Shown here piece after piece: positions 50,842-60,078 of a DNA stretch of 64,000 nt; positions within the stretch are counted from its first letter, which is position 1; each line of letters starts with the position of its first letter. The notes beneath the pieces are model-generated. The model saw only the letters and a list, made by a program, of their open reading frames with translations, did not search any database and had not been told where the DNA came from. The position numbers were made by a program, and so were the translations under genes. The stretch comes from Cellvibrio japonicus Ueda107 (lineage in GTDB: Bacteria; Pseudomonadota; Gammaproteobacteria; Pseudomonadales; Cellvibrionaceae): contig NC_010995.1 in assembly GCF_000019225.1 (NCBI RefSeq), positions 4,410,501 to 4,474,500 of the forward strand. The letters run 5' to 3'.

Positions 50842-52950
50842 TTAAAACGTCCGCTGGTAACCCAGGTTAACACTGCGGCCCACACCGGTGAAATTGCGGA
50901 TATTGTTCGGGCTGCTCTGCGAATAGTAGGTGAAATAATATTCATCGGTCAGGTTCTGCAACGCCAGGCTGATGGTGCCGTCAAAGGCAGCGATGGTCGC
51001 GCTAAGGTCATAGGTGGTGTAACCCTCAAAGCGATTGGTCACAACCCCGCTGCTGTTTTTCACATCGCGGTCCAGCAAATAATTGGCCTGCAATCGGGTA
51101 TCCACACGGCTGGACCAGGTGCGATCCCAACTCAGGTTGAGGCGATCGGGCGAAATATTGGTACCGCCCAAATCGGAATCCACGCGGCCATCGTTGTTGG
51201 AATCGTAGCGGCCGGTTGCTTCGGCATAGCGCACACCCAGTACATCCACATCGGTGAACGCCCAGGACAGGCTGAACTCAATACCATCGATTTCGGTTTT
51301 CTCGCGCTGCACGGTGTAAATGCCATCGGCATCGCGCTGCAAACGCTCACCGTATTTTGAATCCGAGGTGTAATAACTGAGCTGCGCGTTGATATCACCG
51401 GTTTTAAATTCCACACCGAATTCGCGGCTCTCAGTCAGCACCGGTTTTAAATCCAGAAAGGTTTCCACGCTCAGGTTAGGCTGGTTAATGGCGCGCAACA
51501 CCCTGCCCACATCGGGCATGGAAAAGGCTTCGGCATAATTGGCAAACACACGCCAGGCACTGGTGATTTGATAGGTGCCGCCGTAGTTGTACAGCGTCTC
51601 GGAAAACTCCGGTGAGCCGCCTTCCACAAAACGGCTGCCGTAAGCGGCGAGGGTGGTAAAGTCATTCACCTGCAGCTTGGATTTTTCGTAACGCACCCCG
51701 GTCGTTAATGTCAGCTTATCAACGCCGGTGTATTCCGCTTGCAGGAAGGGCGCGTAGTTTTTGTATTCACTGGGCGGCACCCAGGCGCGACCGGTCTGGA
51801 TCAACGCTTGCCAGGTTTTATCCTGCAACACATCCACACCATAGACCAGGTTAAGCGGCAAACGGGCGACCTCATCTTTCACCAGGGTGATTTTCAGCCC
51901 GCGTTTTTCCGAATTATTTTGCGACTGGTCGATCAGGTCGGGGCCATAGGCCGGGTCCTGGAAGGTTGCCAAAGGCACGGCTTCGGCACCGTAGGTCGCG
52001 GCAAAATCCTGGCTGAAACCCTGCACGCGCAATCTGTGGCCCAGGAAATCATCGTGGTTGTAATTGAGGCTAAGGGCGGTCACCTCGTTGCTGGCGCCCT
52101 CGCCGTAAATCTCGCCTTTCACCGCACTGCTGGGAATACCCTCGGCCACATTGCCCGGTACCGATACCCAGTTATTGTTGTTCTCGATCTTGTAGCGGTT
52201 CACCATCAACTCAATGCGCTGCTGTTCACTCAGGTCATAACCCGCTTTCAAAAACAGGTTGAGCGATTGCGAATCCATGGTATCGCCCTGGGTGTTATCG
52301 GCACCGATAATCTGGCCCTTGCCATCGTAGGCCACGCCCATATCGCGCAGGCTGATGCTGGCGATCATATCGGCATCGCCAAACCGGTTAGACAGGCTGT
52401 AGCTCAGGCCGTAATCCGCGCTCTCGCCCACATCCTCGGTCTGGAAACCGGTGCTGATACGCAGGCTCTGCTCCAGCTGGTTGGCAGGGCGGCGGGTAAT
52501 CAGGTTAATCACCCCGCCAGAGGCGCCCAGGCCGTGGATCGCATTGGCGCCGTGCAGCACCTCCACCCGCTCGATCACCACCGGGTCAATGGTATTGCCC
52601 TCGCGCCCGCCATCGCGCAGCGGGTTGGACTGGGGCACACCATCGATCATATACAGCGGCTTGCGCCCGCGCAGGGTCTCGCCCGCGTTGGTCATCTTCT
52701 GGCGGCTGGGGGAAAACCCGGGAATCAGGTTACCCAGCACCGTCGACAAGTCATCCGCCACCGATAACTGCTGTTCCAGCTCGGCGTTATTAATCACCGT
52801 TACGGTATTGGGAATGGAACTCAGTGGCCGCTCGGTGCGGCTGGCGCTGACAAAGACTTCCTCAATGGCATTATCTGCCGCCACAGCAAGGCTCGGCAGC
52901 AGGGCGCCACAGGTTAATAACAAACAGACAGGGCGAGAAAAGGGGATCAT
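50842..52950 (-). CDS. TonB-dependent outer-membrane receptor, iron-regulated
   Basis: 702 residues from the ATG at 52950 (AGGAAGG upstream); a 5' extension to 53007 would run into the Fur box and is rejected. The signal peptide ends LAVAADN, followed by a TonB box (EEVFVSAS), a plug domain (VTVINNAELEQQ, LYMIDGVPQSNPLRDGG, VERVEVLHGANAIHGLGASGGVINLITRR) and a 22-strand-type barrel that ends in aromatic F (YQRTF). It should import a ferric siderophore, with the ligand not decided by sequence. A Fur box lies just before its start. Confidence 0.92.
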   Translation of the reverse strand: MIPFSRPVCLLLTCGALLPSLAVAADNAIEEVFVSASRTERPLSSIPNTVTVINNAELEQQLSVADDLSTVLGNLIPGFSPSRQKMTNAGETLRGRKPLYMIDGVPQSNPLRDGGREGNTIDPVVIERVEVLHGANAIHGLGASGGVINLITRRPANQLEQSLRISTGFQTEDVGESADYGLSYSLSNRFGDADMIASISLRDMGVAYDGKGQIIGADNTQGDTMDSQSLNLFLKAGYDLSEQQRIELMVNRYKIENNNNWVSVPGNVAEGIPSSAVKGEIYGEGASNEVTALSLNYNHDDFLGHRLRVQGFSQDFAATYGAEAVPLATFQDPAYGPDLIDQSQNNSEKRGLKITLVKDEVARLPLNLVYGVDVLQDKTWQALIQTGRAWVPPSEYKNYAPFLQAEYTGVDKLTLTTGVRYEKSKLQVNDFTTLAAYGSRFVEGGSPEFSETLYNYGGTYQITSAWRVFANYAEAFSMPDVGRVLRAINQPNLSVETFLDLKPVLTESREFGVEFKTGDINAQLSYYTSDSKYGERLQRDADGIYTVQREKTEIDGIEFSLSWAFTDVDVLGVRYAEATGRYDSNNDGRVDSDLGGTNISPDRLNLSWDRTWSSRVDTRLQANYLLDRDVKNSSGVVTNRFEGYTTYDLSATIAAFDGTISLALQNLTDEYYFTYYSQSSPNNIRNFTGVGRSVNLGYQRTF

Positions 52951-53005
52951 AGGCCTTCCTAAAAACAGCAGACAGGAGCAGGAAAAAACGGCCGAGGATC
53001 CTACC

Positions 53006-53024
53006 AATAATGATAACTATTATC
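53006..53024. promoter_or_regulatory. Fur box
   Basis: AATAATGATAACTATTATC differs at two positions or so from the 19-bp Fur consensus GATAATGATAATCATTATC, placed 56 bases ahead of the TonB receptor start. Confidence 0.85.
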
Positions 53025-53058
53025 AATGGCGTATTATTCTACGCTACGGGTTTCCCAC

Positions 53059-53259
53059 CTATTTCTTAACACCCAACACCAGGCCCACCACCAGGCTGAT
53101 GGCGCCGCCAATCATCAACATCATCGACCGATCCGTACCGGTGCCCGTCACCGCCTCGGACACCTGGGATGCCACTGATTCAGACTCCTGGTAGCCCATA
53201 TAACCCAGGGCAACCCCCAACACGATCAATGCAAGGCCAATAATTCTTATCGGGTTCAT
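53059..53259 (-). CDS. DUF3185 family small membrane protein
   Basis: 66 residues from the ATG at 53259, with AGGAG seven bases before it. Two hydrophobic segments (IRIIGLALIVLGVALGYMGY and MLMIGGAISLVVGLVLGVKK) flank a polar stretch with ESESVASQVSEAVTGTGTD. The family is widespread in proteobacteria and its function is unknown. It is on the same strand as the iron receptor but separated from it by the Fur box. Confidence 0.82.
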   Translation of the reverse strand: MNPIRIIGLALIVLGVALGYMGYQESESVASQVSEAVTGTGTDRSMMLMIGGAISLVVGLVLGVKK

Positions 53260-53371
53260 ACACACTCTCCTTACGGGTTAGACCAAACAGCGAAACCGCA
53301 TCGCGGTACAACACAGCGTAGCAAATGCATGGGGTTGGCCCAGGTTCCGCGCGGATATCCAGGATCATCAT

Positions 53372-53454
53372 CATTTTTACGCGCATAATAAAGTTGATAA
53401 AACCATTTTTACGCGCATAATAAAGAAATAATTCACACTTTTATGCGCATAAAA
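53372..53454. repeat. Promoter repeats and palindrome before the AAA gene
   Basis: Two exact 22-bp direct repeats (53372-53393 and 53404-53425, core TTTTTACGCGCATAATAAAG) 32 bp apart, then the perfect 16-bp palindrome TTTTATGCGCATAAAA at 53439-53454, sharing the GCGCATAA core. They end 15 bases before the ATPase start and could bind a repressor. Confidence 0.65.
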
Positions 53455-53469
53455 AGGTAAAACGCCGCC

Positions 53470-54786
53470 ATGCAGCGCCTGTTGCTTGAAAAACTCCTCG
53501 CCTGGAAAGCCCGAAAAAGCCGCAAGCCGCTACTGCTGGACGGCGCACGTCAAACCGGTAAAACCTACCTGTTACAAGAGCTGCTAGGCCGTGAATTTAC
53601 CCGCGTGTTGCGCATAGACTTCCTGCAAAGCCCACAAATGGCCGACGCCTTTACCGGTTCACTCACGCCACAAGACATCATCACCAGCCTCGAACTACTC
53701 ACCGGGCAAGTGTTTTACCCAGAGTCGGATCTGCTCATTCTGGATGAAATTGGCGAATGCCCCAAAGCCGTCACCGCGCTCAAATATTTCGCCGAACAAA
53801 CACCCACCTGGTACGTGGCGGCCAGCGGCTCCAATATTGGCCTGCTTAATAGCTTCCCTGTGGGCAAGGTAGAGCAGTACAACCTGCGCCCCTTAAGCTT
53901 TCGCGAATTTTTATGGGCAGCCAACCAGCCTGCATTAACCAAAGCCTACGACAGCCAAACCCGCTCAGCCGCCGCGCACACGCAATTATTCGATAAGCTC
54001 ACCGACTATTATTTTACCGGCGGCATGCCCGAAGCCGTTGCTGCCTGGTTTGCGCTGGGTGAACAGGGCATCATCGAGCGCATCAATGCCGTACAGCAAA
54101 TTCACGCCGATCTCATCAGCGGTTATCAGCGCGATTTTGGTAAATGTTCAGGCAAAGTGGATGCACAACTCATTGAAGCGGTATTTCGCAATATCCCCTC
54201 ACAATTGTCTGCCGTGCTGGACGGTTCGGTAAAACGCTTTCAATTCAAAGGCGTTGCCGAGCGCAAATCGCGCTACGCCGAATTTGCCAGCCCCATTCAC
54301 TGGCTACACCAATGCCGCCTGGCACTTCTTAATTACCCCGTCGAGGGCCAGGCCAAAGCGCCACTGGCGGCTTATCAAAAAGACAACCAAGTAAAATTAT
54401 TTTTATTCGATGTAGGCCTGCTCAACCACATGCTCAACACCGGCTACCGGGAAATAAAACAGCAGGGCTACGCATACAAAGGCTACATTGCCGAAAATTT
54501 TGTGCAGCAGGAATTAGCTGTATTAGGTATAGAACCCAGCCACTCGTGGGCAGACGCTCGCGCAGAAATTGAATTTATTATCAGTAACGACCAAGGCCAA
54601 ATTATCCCAATAGAAGTTAAAAGCGGAAAACGTACCCGCGCAAAATCCCTGCAATCCTATATCGAAAAATGTGCACCGCAAAAAACCATCAAACTCACCG
54701 CAACCCAAGGTTCCGGGCCGGATGAGCAAACCCATATCGTTATGCCGTTGTACTATGTGGAGTATGTAATGGGGCGGGTGAATTGA
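53470..54786 (+). CDS. AAA_14/DUF4143 ATPase
   Basis: 438 residues. Walker A GARQTGKTYLL (residues ~25-35), Walker B LLILDEIGECP, AASGSNIGLL and the DUF4143 C-terminal part (KGYIAENFVQQELAVLG, IEFIISNDQGQIIPIEVKSGKR), which resembles a restriction-endonuclease-like core (the E-V-K). This family is common in genomic islands with variable, mostly unknown functions; a defence, mobile-element or surface-transport role has been proposed in places. It is preceded by three GCGCATAA-type repeats and convergent with the toxin-antitoxin pair. Confidence 0.85.
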   Translation: MQRLLLEKLLAWKARKSRKPLLLDGARQTGKTYLLQELLGREFTRVLRIDFLQSPQMADAFTGSLTPQDIITSLELLTGQVFYPESDLLILDEIGECPKAVTALKYFAEQTPTWYVAASGSNIGLLNSFPVGKVEQYNLRPLSFREFLWAANQPALTKAYDSQTRSAAAHTQLFDKLTDYYFTGGMPEAVAAWFALGEQGIIERINAVQQIHADLISGYQRDFGKCSGKVDAQLIEAVFRNIPSQLSAVLDGSVKRFQFKGVAERKSRYAEFASPIHWLHQCRLALLNYPVEGQAKAPLAAYQKDNQVKLFLFDVGLLNHMLNTGYREIKQQGYAYKGYIAENFVQQELAVLGIEPSHSWADARAEIEFIISNDQGQIIPIEVKSGKRTRAKSLQSYIEKCAPQKTIKLTATQGSGPDEQTHIVMPLYYVEYVMGRVN

Positions 54787-54811
54787 GAATTGCTGGACAC
54801 TCAATTATTGG

Positions 54812-55114
54812 CTAACTGTTTCCAAGCATATACGCACGAAGTTGCCGCTCCTCTCGCAGGACGAAAAGGATGAAAATCCGTTGCTGATCCTCACGATAAA
54901 AAACCCGGCAAGGCGGAATCACCACTTCTCGATATATCGAATGAGGCAGCTCTGGGGGGAGTCGCCCAGAGTCAGGAAAACGCTCTAAACGCTCCATTTT
55001 TTCAAAAACGTCCTGTACCAAGCGACTTGCCGCAGCAGGATTATCCAAAGCGATGTACTCAGCGATGGCATCCAACTCCTGAAGAGCTGGCTCCGTCCAG
55101 ATTACCTCAACCAT
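54812..55114 (-). CDS. RelE/ParE-superfamily toxin
   Basis: 100 residues with WTEPALQELDAIAEYIALDN at the N-terminus and a CRVFYREDQQRIFILFVLREERQL C-terminal sheet. It overlaps the antitoxin gene by 13 bases (start 55114, antitoxin end 55102), giving tight coupling. It is expected to cut mRNA or inhibit gyrase; sequence alone does not decide. Confidence 0.83.
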   Translation of the reverse strand: MVEVIWTEPALQELDAIAEYIALDNPAAASRLVQDVFEKMERLERFPDSGRLPPELPHSIYREVVIPPCRVFYREDQQRIFILFVLREERQLRAYMLGNS

Positions 55115-55359
55115 TTACTCAGTCTCTCCCGAGCCTCGTTTAGGTTGTAGGTCCTTCCTTCAAGCACAGCACGCTCTCCTCTTGAAAGACCTTCAAGCAG
55201 CTCAAGCCTGCGTTGCATAAATTCATAATCCGCCACATCAACAAGGTATGCCGATGGCTGCCCATGCTCCGTAATCAGCACAGGCTCTTTCGATGTGTGC
55301 AGGTCCGCCAGAATTTTAGTGGCCTGGCGCTTAAGGTTTGTAACAAGCTCAACCTTCAT
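55102..55359 (-). CDS. Phd/YefM-type antitoxin
   Basis: 85 residues from the ATG at 55359 (AGGATG upstream); a longer start at 55446 would take in the operator and is rejected. The Phd/YefM fold is visible (LVTNLKRQATKILADLHTSK, PVLITEHGQPSAYLVDVADY), followed by the toxin-binding tail (LNEARERLSKWL). It should repress through the dyad just upstream. Confidence 0.83.
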   Translation of the reverse strand: MKVELVTNLKRQATKILADLHTSKEPVLITEHGQPSAYLVDVADYEFMQRRLELLEGLSRGERAVLEGRTYNLNEARERLSKWLR

Positions 55360-55380
55360 AAAGAGCATCCTAAATAAGGC

Positions 55381-55408
55381 GAAAAGTGACACTATAGTAT
55401 CACTTTTC
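55381..55408. promoter_or_regulatory. Operator of the antitoxin-toxin module
   Basis: 28-bp inverted repeat centred on CTATAG with arms GAAAAGTGA / TCACTTTTC and a single mismatch pair, 22 bases ahead of the antitoxin start. Confidence 0.7.
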
Positions 55409-55501
55409 ACAGAGGTAATAATAGCGGAACCGAGGCTGCTCAACACCCTGCATCATTTCCCTATCCTCCCTACACGGAGATGACCCAACCCCCAATACAA
55501 T

Positions 55502-55735
55502 TTACACGCCGCCATACACCGCCCTAAGGCCGAGCAACTGCGCCTCCAGCGCCTCGGCCCGCCGCTTCACCTGCCCCGCACACAGTTGCAACCCATTTAC
55601 ACTGCGCTTATCCACTAGCAACTCCGCCAGAGTAATCGCCACCATGGCATCACACAAAAACGCACACAGGCTTTGCAGTTCGACAAAATCGTCGTGGAAT
55701 TGCAGTAATTGTTGGCTGGGGGTTGGTGTGGTCAT
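55502..55735 (-). CDS. Small helical protein, paralogue of the one at 49452
   Basis: 77 residues from the ATG at 55735, preceded by AGGAG. The core FHDDFVELQSLCAFLCDAMV and GQVKRRAEALEAQLLGLR matches the protein at 49452 in layout (DD, two Cys, GQxK). Residues outside are different. An XRE-type gene lies ~175 bases away and is divergent, as at the first locus. Function unknown. Confidence 0.6.
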   Translation of the reverse strand: MTTPTPSQQLLQFHDDFVELQSLCAFLCDAMVAITLAELLVDKRSVNGLQLCAGQVKRRAEALEAQLLGLRAVYGGV

Positions 55736-55909
55736 AAGGGCTCCTTGGAGGCTGGTTACTATCCACTGTAGCGGCAAAGTGATCTTAAAAGTTCAACAAG
55801 CGAGCCATTATAGACAACTAAAAATTATGATCAAGCTATTTGGTTTATAAAGCTGGCTATTCCGTACTTCAAATTAGCCCAAAGGGGCAGAATCAGGAGT
55901 AGCCTAGCT

Positions 55910-56134
55910 TTGATAACCGCCGGTCAAATCCGCATGGCAAGAGCCTTCCTTCGCTGGTCTATTGAAGACTTGGCGAAGAAGTCTGGCGTTGGCGCATCAA
56001 CGATCAAACGGATGGAAACCTTTGATGGTGTTCCAAGTGCTAGGGTGGAAAATCTTCAAGCGATCAGGGATACCTTTGTTGCTACTGGGAAGGTTAGGTT
56101 TGAGAGTGAGTCGGGGATTTTGGTTAAAGAATAG
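55910..56134 (+). CDS. Small XRE-type regulator, TTG start
   Basis: 74 residues, read from a TTG at 55910 because this keeps the family start (ITAGQIRMARAFLRWSIEDLA). AGGAG lies about 10 bases upstream. The HTH (KKSGVGASTIKRMETFDG) and C-terminal VRFESESGILVKE fit small helix-turn-helix proteins often seen near islands. It sits just left of an AT-rich block and may regulate it or mark the island edge. Confidence 0.72.
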   Translation: MITAGQIRMARAFLRWSIEDLAKKSGVGASTIKRMETFDGVPSARVENLQAIRDTFVATGKVRFESESGILVKE

Positions 56135-56297
56135 GTTACTAAAAGCTTAAATTTTTTAAGTTGCGTACTCGTAGTGCATGGATAGATACTTCTGACAACG
56201 GCCAGGAGTGGAAGTCGGCACTTTGCAGGTTGGTCATGACCGACCTACAGACGTTCCTGTCCAACATGCGGCTTAAACAACCTGAAGTGATTACAAG

Positions 56298-56567
56298 TTA
56301 ATTTCTTATAAAGTTCCAAACTTTAAAGGTGCCATCATCTGACTTCGACAAAGTTACAATTTCTCCAGCATTTGGAATAAGTTCGTGCTGAGAGACAAAG
56401 TAGACTTGGTAGAACAACCTTTGCCCATCCGGTGTTCCTCCCATACCCTTAATGGCCACCATAAATTTTCTTCCTTTAAATAAGCCAAACTGCAAATCGT
56501 AGTTTTTTGCAGATCGTTCAAAGTCTGAAAATTGAAGTTGAGCTTTAAAGCATGAAGCGCAGTTCAT
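56298..56567 (-). CDS. 89-residue protein coupled to the HEPN-like gene
   Basis: 89 residues, start overlapping the upstream stop by ATGA, so it is translationally coupled. It begins with CASCFKAQ and is otherwise a small beta-rich protein (YDLQFGLFKGRKFMVAIKG). No family recognised. It could be a partner or inhibitor of the HEPN-like protein. Confidence 0.6.
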   Translation of the reverse strand: MNCASCFKAQLQFSDFERSAKNYDLQFGLFKGRKFMVAIKGMGGTPDGQRLFYQVYFVSQHELIPNAGEIVTLSKSDDGTFKVWNFIRN

Positions 56568-57829
56568 ACATCAAGCTTTAAGATAAAAATACTGAAGAAA
56601 AATAAACCTTTAATTGTATGATTTAAAGTATGTACTTCTCGAAACAGTAGAAGCATTTTTCGAACAAATTCCATGAAGTAAATTTCATGATATTTTGCCC
56701 TATGCATTCCTTCCTTTGATGGGTAATAAGTAATTAATTGTGTGGATTCCTTATATTCGTATTTATAATGTGCAATAGCATTTCTTAGTTTATTATCAAT
56801 GGCGTTCATATCAATCATATAAAAGGGATCATCAATTACGTCAATTTTCCTTCCCAAATCCATATTCGCATAATTATTTAAAGTTGTGAGTTCTTTAATT
56901 ATTTCTCCTTTTGCATTTACTCGTTTTGACGCCTCGAATAAATCAAAATCACCTCGCTTCATCAAGTTATTTATTCCGGCTATGAGGTTTAACTGTCTAG
57001 AAAAAATTTCCGATAAATCTTTATAGAAGTTACTACAACTATCAAAATCTGCGGTGGAGACTCTTGCGGGAATCCTATTTAACTCTTCGGGCGTGTAATA
57101 ATCGTAATAAAGCGCTGGTCGAATCAAGAGATCAAACTCAACTATTTTAGGGTATACACTCAGGCAATCAAAGTGTAGGGTTTTAAGAAAATCGTTCGCT
57201 ATTATACTTTTAAGTAGCTCAGTAGTTTTATTTGGATGTTGACCATAAATCATTTCAAGAAGAATGGGAAATTGCTTGCTAAGCTCTTCATTGTGTTCAT
57301 GAATCGTGAATGGCGATGACATTATAGATGTTGCTGAGTAAACCGCAGCCAACACATCCTCTTTTGCATGCGATTTTAGTGATACGCCAGGGACATGTGC
57401 GCAAACCTTTTCAAATGTTTTTATATCTCCACGTTTAAATTGGGTGATTAAACTTTTTAATGACCCTTGCTTGGAATAAAGTATATTAATTAGATCGAGG
57501 CGATGATTGAGATGGTGATAAGCTTCGTGACCAAGCTGAGACACTGTTTTCATAAATGCAGTGTTACCCATTACATATCTTCCAAATTCAACTGGAAAGT
57601 CGAGGTGTAAATCTACAAACGGATTGGTTCCTTCAAACGGTGCCTTAAAATCAAGAATTTCAGATGCACCTGCAAGCTCACCGTCCGCAGTGCCAAAAGT
57701 GAAAGTTATTTTTTGCTCGCAAGAAGGGCATGCAAATTGAAATGGTTGAATATCTCGATTAGACATCCCTATTCGACAATCAATCAGAGTTTCGCAGGTA
57801 TCACATTTGAAACATTTACACATGTTCAT
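56564..57829 (-). CDS. Zinc-ribbon protein with HEPN-like motif
   Basis: 421 residues. The N-terminus has two Cys clusters (CKCFKCDTC and CPSC, residues ~4-36), a zinc-ribbon or rubredoxin-like site. Near residue 340 the sequence LRNAIAHYKY matches the R-x4-H HEPN ribonuclease motif. Codon use is AT-rich like the neighbours to the right, unlike the chromosome. It lies 131 bases beyond the helicase gene and could be part of the same defence island, perhaps as an abortive-infection nuclease. The HEPN call rests on one motif. Confidence 0.6.
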   Translation of the reverse strand: MNMCKCFKCDTCETLIDCRIGMSNRDIQPFQFACPSCEQKITFTFGTADGELAGASEILDFKAPFEGTNPFVDLHLDFPVEFGRYVMGNTAFMKTVSQLGHEAYHHLNHRLDLINILYSKQGSLKSLITQFKRGDIKTFEKVCAHVPGVSLKSHAKEDVLAAVYSATSIMSSPFTIHEHNEELSKQFPILLEMIYGQHPNKTTELLKSIIANDFLKTLHFDCLSVYPKIVEFDLLIRPALYYDYYTPEELNRIPARVSTADFDSCSNFYKDLSEIFSRQLNLIAGINNLMKRGDFDLFEASKRVNAKGEIIKELTTLNNYANMDLGRKIDVIDDPFYMIDMNAIDNKLRNAIAHYKYEYKESTQLITYYPSKEGMHRAKYHEIYFMEFVRKMLLLFREVHTLNHTIKGLFFFSIFILKLDV

Positions 57830-57960
57830 TAATATTCCCCATCAATCCGTTTACTTTTTACTATAATTTTAAAGTGTATTATTAATGGGTTAAAATCTGT
57901 TGACCCACTTTATATTTATATTATTTTTTGGTATGCCTCTTGGAGAAAATCTCTCTAGCC

Positions 57961-60078
57961 TCATACATCAAGGATGAGCGCATCAATACCAAAAGCTGCT
58001 TTAATGCCACCTTGAATTTCTTGTATGTCATCAATGTATAAAATTTTTAGATTTTTTATTGCTCTTGTGTACGCTACATAAATGAGGTTTTTTGTATTTT
58101 CAAATTCATCGTCAGTTTTCACTGCTTTCCCTTCGCTTTCCATTACCCTCTTAATTTCTTCTAATTTAAGAAAGTAATTTTTGAATTTGTCTCTTCCTTC
58201 ATGGCCACCTCCAAAGCTGTGTTCCATTATAATTGCTACGTTTTCATACTCCTCTCCCTTGGTTCCGTGATAAGTATGGTAAATTATCTCTTTATCTTTT
58301 TCATTTCTATCAATAAAATTTACCCATCGATGCCATTGATCAAGTGTGATATTTAGAAGTGATTTTGTTTCTTCTGGATCGGCATCATCGAGGGACGTAT
58401 TTTCAGATCCTAGCATTAGCACGGAAATTTCAGATTTTAAATACGAATAGAAATCCTGTTCCTCTTTAAAATCTTTAAGTTTTACGGAAAGGTTCTGAAG
58501 GATATTTTCCAATGCTGTGGCATCAAAAGTGGAATTGGTTAATATCTTTGAAAGTTCAAAAATAAAATCATTTAAAGTATTCGCTTTAATATTTTTCAAG
58601 GCTTCTGAAATTTGTAAAGCTCTTGAGAAGGATATACCTCCTTTTATTGTTCCAAAAATATCTTTATATGTTGAATTCTTTTCGGTTAGTGAAATTTGTA
58701 GCTTTATTACTTTGTAAAGTAGATGAATTGTAGGGTGGAGCTTTTCGAGATCATGAGAAAGTAACTTTGTGTTTATTTCATTCCAATAAATAGATTTTGC
58801 ATTACTTACGTTACTCTGTATGTCACCAAATCCACTGAGTGTTGCCATTAACTTATTAGTAAGGACTAAACAATCGATTTGCTTCTTTAAGGTCTTTTCA
58901 TCTGACAACAAATCAGACCTATACTTATTTAAAAAAGATAGAGCTATTTCTTCCTGATTTATGGATGTGGCACAATAATAGAATTCGACAGTTCCATCAT
59001 TTCGTTCGTCAAATATTGGCTTTTGACGTATTTCATCGTTTCTTATCATGTTTGCGATATCAATTATTTTTTTATGCGACCGTCTATTGTAAATCTTATT
59101 GATTTCCAATACTTGTGAGTGCATTTTGGTTATTTTTCTACCTACACCATCATCATATATATTTTGTGCAGTATCTCCGAAATATCCTACAAGCCAGCTC
59201 TTCTTAATTTCCACAGAAGCAGTGAATAACTGCTTGATTATATTAATTACCTTTTCATTTGAATCTTGATATTCGTCAACAAAGAAGTAAGGATATTTAT
59301 CAATTACCAAGCGGCATAGCATTGGGTATTTATCAAAAAGTGTTTGGCTATATTCCAATAGGGTGTCGTGGCTAAACTTCATGTACTCAAGTCGATCTGC
59401 GTTGAATGCACTATCGTAGTCAACTTTAGTTTTTTTGTTGTTTTCTATGTCTTGAATGCATTGATCATACCTGCTTTTCCTATATATGCGTTTCGCTACT
59501 TCTTTGAAATTTCCTGCACTTTTAATCAAATCATTGAAGCACATTGGCTTGTTCGGAATACTTTCATATGATTTTCTAAATTCAGCGGCGGATTTATCTC
59601 TATTAAGAAAATAGTTCTCTCGATGCTTAAATAGAAAACTGTGTAAATCGATCCTTTCTTGCTCAGAAAGGCTTGCATATTTTGCTAACTTTGGGTTGTC
59701 TTTATCTGATAACTCATTTGAAATAAGTTCAATTTCCTTTCTGAGCTTCTGATCATGGATTTCAATAAGTTCTTTTTGGTATGGCTTAATAATACTCCAG
59801 AGTCTGTCATGTATCGTTGATATCAAAACCACTTCGGAACTGCCTAAGCGTTCTTTAATTTCCCTAACTGCGACATTTGTATACGTAATGCAAATAACTT
59901 GCTGATTTTTTCTCCGAAGGTCTATCAGCTTATTTCTTAAAATGTACCTAATGGTTTGAATCAGAGCATAGGTTTTTCCTGCTCCAGCTCCCGCATTAAA
60001 TCTAAAACTTTTAAATGAATCGATACATGAATTAATATTTTTTTGAACTTCCAGTTCATCTATTTCAGTTTGCAACAT
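57961..60078 (-). CDS. gajB: UvrD/Rep-like helicase of a Gabija-like system (GajB-like)
   Basis: 705 residues. All main superfamily 1 motifs are visible: Walker A AGAGAGKT (residues ~29-36), DEYQD for motif II, GDTAQNIYDDG for motif III, TYHGTKGEEYENV for motif V and VAYTRA for motif VI. It pairs with the adjacent OLD-family nuclease, a combination that defines Gabija anti-phage defence, where GajB is thought to be activated by DNA ends and deplete nucleotides. It overlaps the upstream gene by 14 bases. It is longer than the ~500-residue B. cereus GajB, so I call it Gabija-like, not proven Gabija. Confidence 0.8.
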   Translation of the reverse strand: MLQTEIDELEVQKNINSCIDSFKSFRFNAGAGAGKTYALIQTIRYILRNKLIDLRRKNQQVICITYTNVAVREIKERLGSSEVVLISTIHDRLWSIIKPYQKELIEIHDQKLRKEIELISNELSDKDNPKLAKYASLSEQERIDLHSFLFKHRENYFLNRDKSAAEFRKSYESIPNKPMCFNDLIKSAGNFKEVAKRIYRKSRYDQCIQDIENNKKTKVDYDSAFNADRLEYMKFSHDTLLEYSQTLFDKYPMLCRLVIDKYPYFFVDEYQDSNEKVINIIKQLFTASVEIKKSWLVGYFGDTAQNIYDDGVGRKITKMHSQVLEINKIYNRRSHKKIIDIANMIRNDEIRQKPIFDERNDGTVEFYYCATSINQEEIALSFLNKYRSDLLSDEKTLKKQIDCLVLTNKLMATLSGFGDIQSNVSNAKSIYWNEINTKLLSHDLEKLHPTIHLLYKVIKLQISLTEKNSTYKDIFGTIKGGISFSRALQISEALKNIKANTLNDFIFELSKILTNSTFDATALENILQNLSVKLKDFKEEQDFYSYLKSEISVLMLGSENTSLDDADPEETKSLLNITLDQWHRWVNFIDRNEKDKEIIYHTYHGTKGEEYENVAIIMEHSFGGGHEGRDKFKNYFLKLEEIKRVMESEGKAVKTDDEFENTKNLIYVAYTRAIKNLKILYIDDIQEIQGGIKAAFGIDALILDV

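Noticed and set aside
51739..52767. Plus-strand open frame opposite the TonB receptor
   Set aside because: Shadow of the receptor gene; His/Ala/Val-rich translation without domain.
56143..56301. 52-codon frame ending SNMRLKQPEVITS
   Set aside because: No start codon or ribosome site; may be a worn fragment at the island edge, but not supportable.
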